DNA of 64,000 bases, taken from assembly GCF_954871325.1 (NCBI RefSeq), contig NC_088779.1, positions 26,460,869-26,524,868 on the forward strand, in the 5' to 3' direction. Positions 60,391-64,000 of the stretch are shown here, piece after piece. The notes below the pieces were generated by a model. The model saw nothing but the letters and a program-made list of their open reading frames with translations. It searched no databases and was not told the DNA's origin. How positions within the stretch are numbered: the first letter of the stretch is position 1; each line of letters starts with the position of its first letter. This stretch comes from Gordionus sp. m RMFG-2023 (taxonomy: Eukaryota; Nematomorpha; Gordioida; Chordodea; Parachordodidae). Made by a program: the position numbers and the translations under genes.

Positions 60391-63300
60391 AACAAATAAA
60401 TACAAATACTCGTAATCGAGCATTCATCATTCTTTCATTAAAATGTAAATTGATTGTATCTAATTTTACATTGATGTCAAAAAGAAAATAAAATTTTTGC
60501 TCTAGAATTTAACAATCTTGCAGCTCATATTATATTCTTTAGACTGGCTGCTACTTGAATTATAAAGGTGATTTGAGCAAAATTCACATTCATTCCAATA
60601 TTTCTTTTTTTTTCCTCATAAATAAAAAGTTGTTGTATTTTGAGATTTATATCGCGGCATATTTTAATTTTAAGAGCAAATAAATTAAGAAAATTTAATA
60701 ATAAAAATGATATATTTGTTATTTTAAAAAATATTAATAAAATTTTAGTTATAAAATAATTTCTAATTTTTTAAAGAATTTCTATTTTATTAATTTATTC
60801 CAATTTTTATTTTATTTTTAAATTTTCTATTGCTTTTTAAAATATTTTATTCTTTTTTTTTGATTTTTCCATCCCTAAATTAATTTATAAGATTCATAAT
60901 CAATTCAATCAGATATTTAGATTTCAACTACAAAGTATATCTCCCTCTAATAAACAAAAGAAGAATTTTTGAGTCCAGTAAAATCTAATCATTTACCTTA
61001 ATAGCAAAATATTTTATGATAAAAATTTGTGAATAACTAAATTTGAACACATCTATCAAAATTATATTGTAAAAAACAAACATGCTTATATTTCTAATAT
61101 AATATAGTTATATTTGCTTGCACAAATAGTTTTATATGATGAAATCCCTTTGATTTAAACATAATTAGGCTCTTCTATAATTTCATCTATAAGGTTTTAA
61201 ATAAAATTTGTAGTTAATTATCATAAAATAGGTTCGCCTAATAGATCTCGGATTATATAAATTATAATTTTAAATGATTTCAATTGGAGTTTTTAAATGC
61301 ATACGTATAATAAAAGGGACCAATCCAAAATGATCCTTTGAAAAAATTAATATTATCTTAAATATTAACATTTTTAAATTAGAATAAAATAAATATAATA
61401 GAATGCAAATGGTGATTAATGTCCTAATTGGTCATTTTTTACATCTAAATGTTTGTAAAGAATTGAGTAAACATTTAAATTTAATGCATATTCAGTTTTA
61501 AGATTTATTTTTTGATTTCATTTATAACTCATATGACGACGAAGAACGCTCGGTTTGGGTCTAATAAATTTTAAGGAAATAATTTTTTTCATCGATTTCT
61601 ATGTTAACGTCAATGTGTTTTTATTCTTAAAAATCCGATTTTACCCGAAGTGTATTTCAGCATACTTAGAAAACGTACTGTGTGATTTTTAGAAAATTTT
61701 ACCATTTGAACTATACAATTTATATTAGTTTTTCCATAAATTTTTTTATAAATTATAAATTACTCCAAGATTAAGACTAATTATCAATTAAAATTTTTTG
61801 TTAATAAAATGTATATTCAAGCTTGTTTATGGACCAGTAGTTAGGTTTAGATTCGTGTAACAAATTTTTATTGATTCAGGTTCAGTTGTAGTTTGTTAGA
61901 TAATAACGGTTTATACTAACTTAACTTTTCAATTTTAATTTCTACAATATATTCTTCAAAATTTTTATTATTTAGGTTTCTTTTTAAAGATTACTATATT
62001 GGTCATAATTTACACTATAGTAATTTGATTTCTAATTAAAGTTTACAATATATAAGCAAAAAAATATCTTTTGTACTACATTTATTTCTATTGGTATTTA
62101 AATTATATACTATTTAGGATATAACAAATTATTTAATTAAATTTAGACATTTTTTTTAACAAAATTGAATATTTCTAAAAATAAATTAAGCAATTACTTT
62201 AATCATTGGTTACAGTATACTTATTTATTTAAAATTATTATAAAAAAATTAGTATCACATTTTACACCATATAGGTTTTATTCTTATTTTAATTTATCAT
62301 ATTAAGGGAAATATTATTTTTAAAAAATGGCCATTTAAGATAATCGCCATCTTTTATACTATTTTTGTCATATCCCTTTTTAAAATATACAATATTTAAG
62401 CCAAATTTTTTTTTAAAACCATTTTGGACAATAGTCGTCTTTTATATAATGCTTAAAAAAATTTCTAATTATAAAATCATTAATATTATAATATAAATTA
62501 GTCGAGCACCATTAGACATGCCTATTTTTTCGCTAATAGCTTTAGCCAAATTTTACTAAAAACCTTATTTAGATTTCCGTTATATTTATTGAAAAGCCTA
62601 ATTAAAAATAGTCGATTTTTTTGCCTGAAATCAAAACTTAGCTGTTTTAATCTTAAAGTTAAATTTTTTACAGCACTAATCATAAGCATTTTAAAAAAAT
62701 GACTTTACCTAAATCTATCATTTTGCTGACTGTTTATACAAAATATAATTAAATATTTTAAAAAGCCTTTAGTCATTAATTAAATTAATTTTACTTAGGT
62801 ACATACAATTATCTTCTGTTTATTTAAATAATAAAAAATATTATAAATATTACAAATATTATCTTTCGCGGGCACCCATAAAACAGGAGTCTATATTTTT
62901 TCACATTTAGTAGCCGGATAGTATAATATAAAAACTCAATAAATTTGATTTAAAACCATATTTGAAAAGTAGAATTTTAACTATTTTTTTTTAAATCGTA
63001 TTTATTCTAATAAATAATTTTTTTAAATATAGCGAATAGGAATAAACATTGTTTTATATTATAATTTTTAATATTGTGTGTTATGAGCCAAAAATATTTC
63101 AAAAAATTATCAAATAATTTGAATTTTTTTTACAATGTTAGTTTTGCATAATAATTTTCTATCAAGAAATAAACATCATAATATATTTTAGAGACAAGCG
63201 TAATATATTAATGTAATTTTTTATTTTTAATCCACAAAACTCAACTTTTCATATTTTAATTGATTCTTAAAAACAGAGGATCCAAATAAAAAGAGGGAAA

Positions 63301-64000
63301 TAAACATTATATCCGTTTTTGTGTTTAATAAAGATGAAAATAATTTCAAATTATTTTGATAGACAAAGCTAGATCAACATAAAGAGCACTATATCCAATA
63401 TTATATCTATGTATTATTAAAATCACATCTAGAATTACACATTAAAGCCTTTACTGGCACGGTATATAGTTTCAAAAATTAAAGGTCTATGGATAAAATA
63501 TCGTCTGAATTGGTCATTTTGTTGCCAAAGATTAGAATGGTATTTGATGTAGATGAGTTTTTAGAAGTTTTTTTGTTGTAAAGGCAGTTTAAAATGATTA
63601 TAAAACCCTTATTCGCATTTCAGAAATTCACCATTCCTTCTATTAGTAAGCTGAAAATTCTTATCAAATCCCGCCTTAATGTATGGTGTTCTATTTTAAC
63701 TATTATTTGAGAGAAGAACAATCAGTTTACCTAACACTGAAAAATCAATAAAGCAAACGATTTATAATTTACAATCGCTTAAAGATATATACTGTATGTT
63801 ATAAATCTTTTTATGATTATTAAATGAATATTTATTTAATAATTTCTAAAAAAGAACTTATCATAAAAATAATAACTATAAAAAAAATTAATATTAGTAC
63901 CATAAGGAAAATAGAAAAAACTATAGCATCAACGATTAATTTATTTAGAAATAAGTTAATGGATGTCTAATAAATCTAGCTATTAAAAATATAATAATAA
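60391..64000. other. AT-rich stretch, nothing recognised
   Basis: No gene, paired ends or RNA found. Short GC-rich words near 61540 and 62866 stand alone. Confidence 0.55.

Noticed and set aside
1-64000. Microsporidian origin suggested by AT-richness and many broken transposons
   Set aside because: Microsporidia lack mitochondrial SDH and have few introns; the spliced SDHA rules them out.

Overview
The window is eukaryotic and very A+T-rich (by eye about three quarters A+T or more). Its only host gene I can name is the 3' end of SDHA, the mitochondrial succinate dehydrogenase flavoprotein, in three exons at 1-1116 on the + strand. The last part of that protein contains the 'EFDYSKP' and 'HWRKHTL' stretch found in animal SDHA and absent from fungal and plant SDHA. 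Together with short spliceosomal introns and the transposon types present, this points to an animal (probably an invertebrate) with an AT-rich genome. Species cannot be told from this sequence.

The other ~63 kb is mostly a transposon graveyard. From left to right: SDHA end with a TA-type MITE in its last intron; two protein-like patches of unknown identity (3.4-3.7 kb, 4.07-4.25 kb); a 1.96-kb hAT transposon with perfect 8-bp target duplication that carries a second 405-bp hAT MITE, also with a perfect duplication (5.4-7.3 kb); a GC-raised, unrecognised fossil protein-like tract (7.6-8.3 kb); an IS630/Tc1-type transposon with ~195-bp inverted ends (12.1-13.9 kb); and an element with G-rich inverted ends (14.4-15.9 kb).

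From about 16.8 to 44.9 kb lies a same-orientation array of at least five decayed copies of one long cassette. Its modules recur in roughly the same order: a leader, doubled ~300-bp repeats with poly-G runs, an unrecognised N-terminal protein patch, a reverse transcriptase of the R2/CRE-like or related non-LTR kind, then a tail. In some copies a BED-finger-like patch and further conserved blocks follow. Several younger elements sit inside the array: a hAT element with an inner MITE, a Ty3-type LTR retrotransposon fossil, a possible solo LTR, a TA-type MITE and a 412-bp insertion. Intact copies of the cassette serve as the empty site for several of these insertions.

The last 19 kb holds a 2.25-kb PIF/Harbinger transposon with well-kept ends (46.1-48.3 kb), a ~2-kb direct duplication (49.1-51.1 and 56.05-58.4 kb), a small Ty3 reverse-transcriptase fossil, a (GGGGGA)n G-quadruplex-type tract, a 648-bp hAT MITE with perfect 8-bp duplication (59.7-60.4 kb) and plain AT-rich DNA. 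I see no intact transposase or polymerase, no tRNA or rRNA gene, and no CRISPR array. No living system other than SDHA is evident. The most unusual structure is the RT-cassette array.
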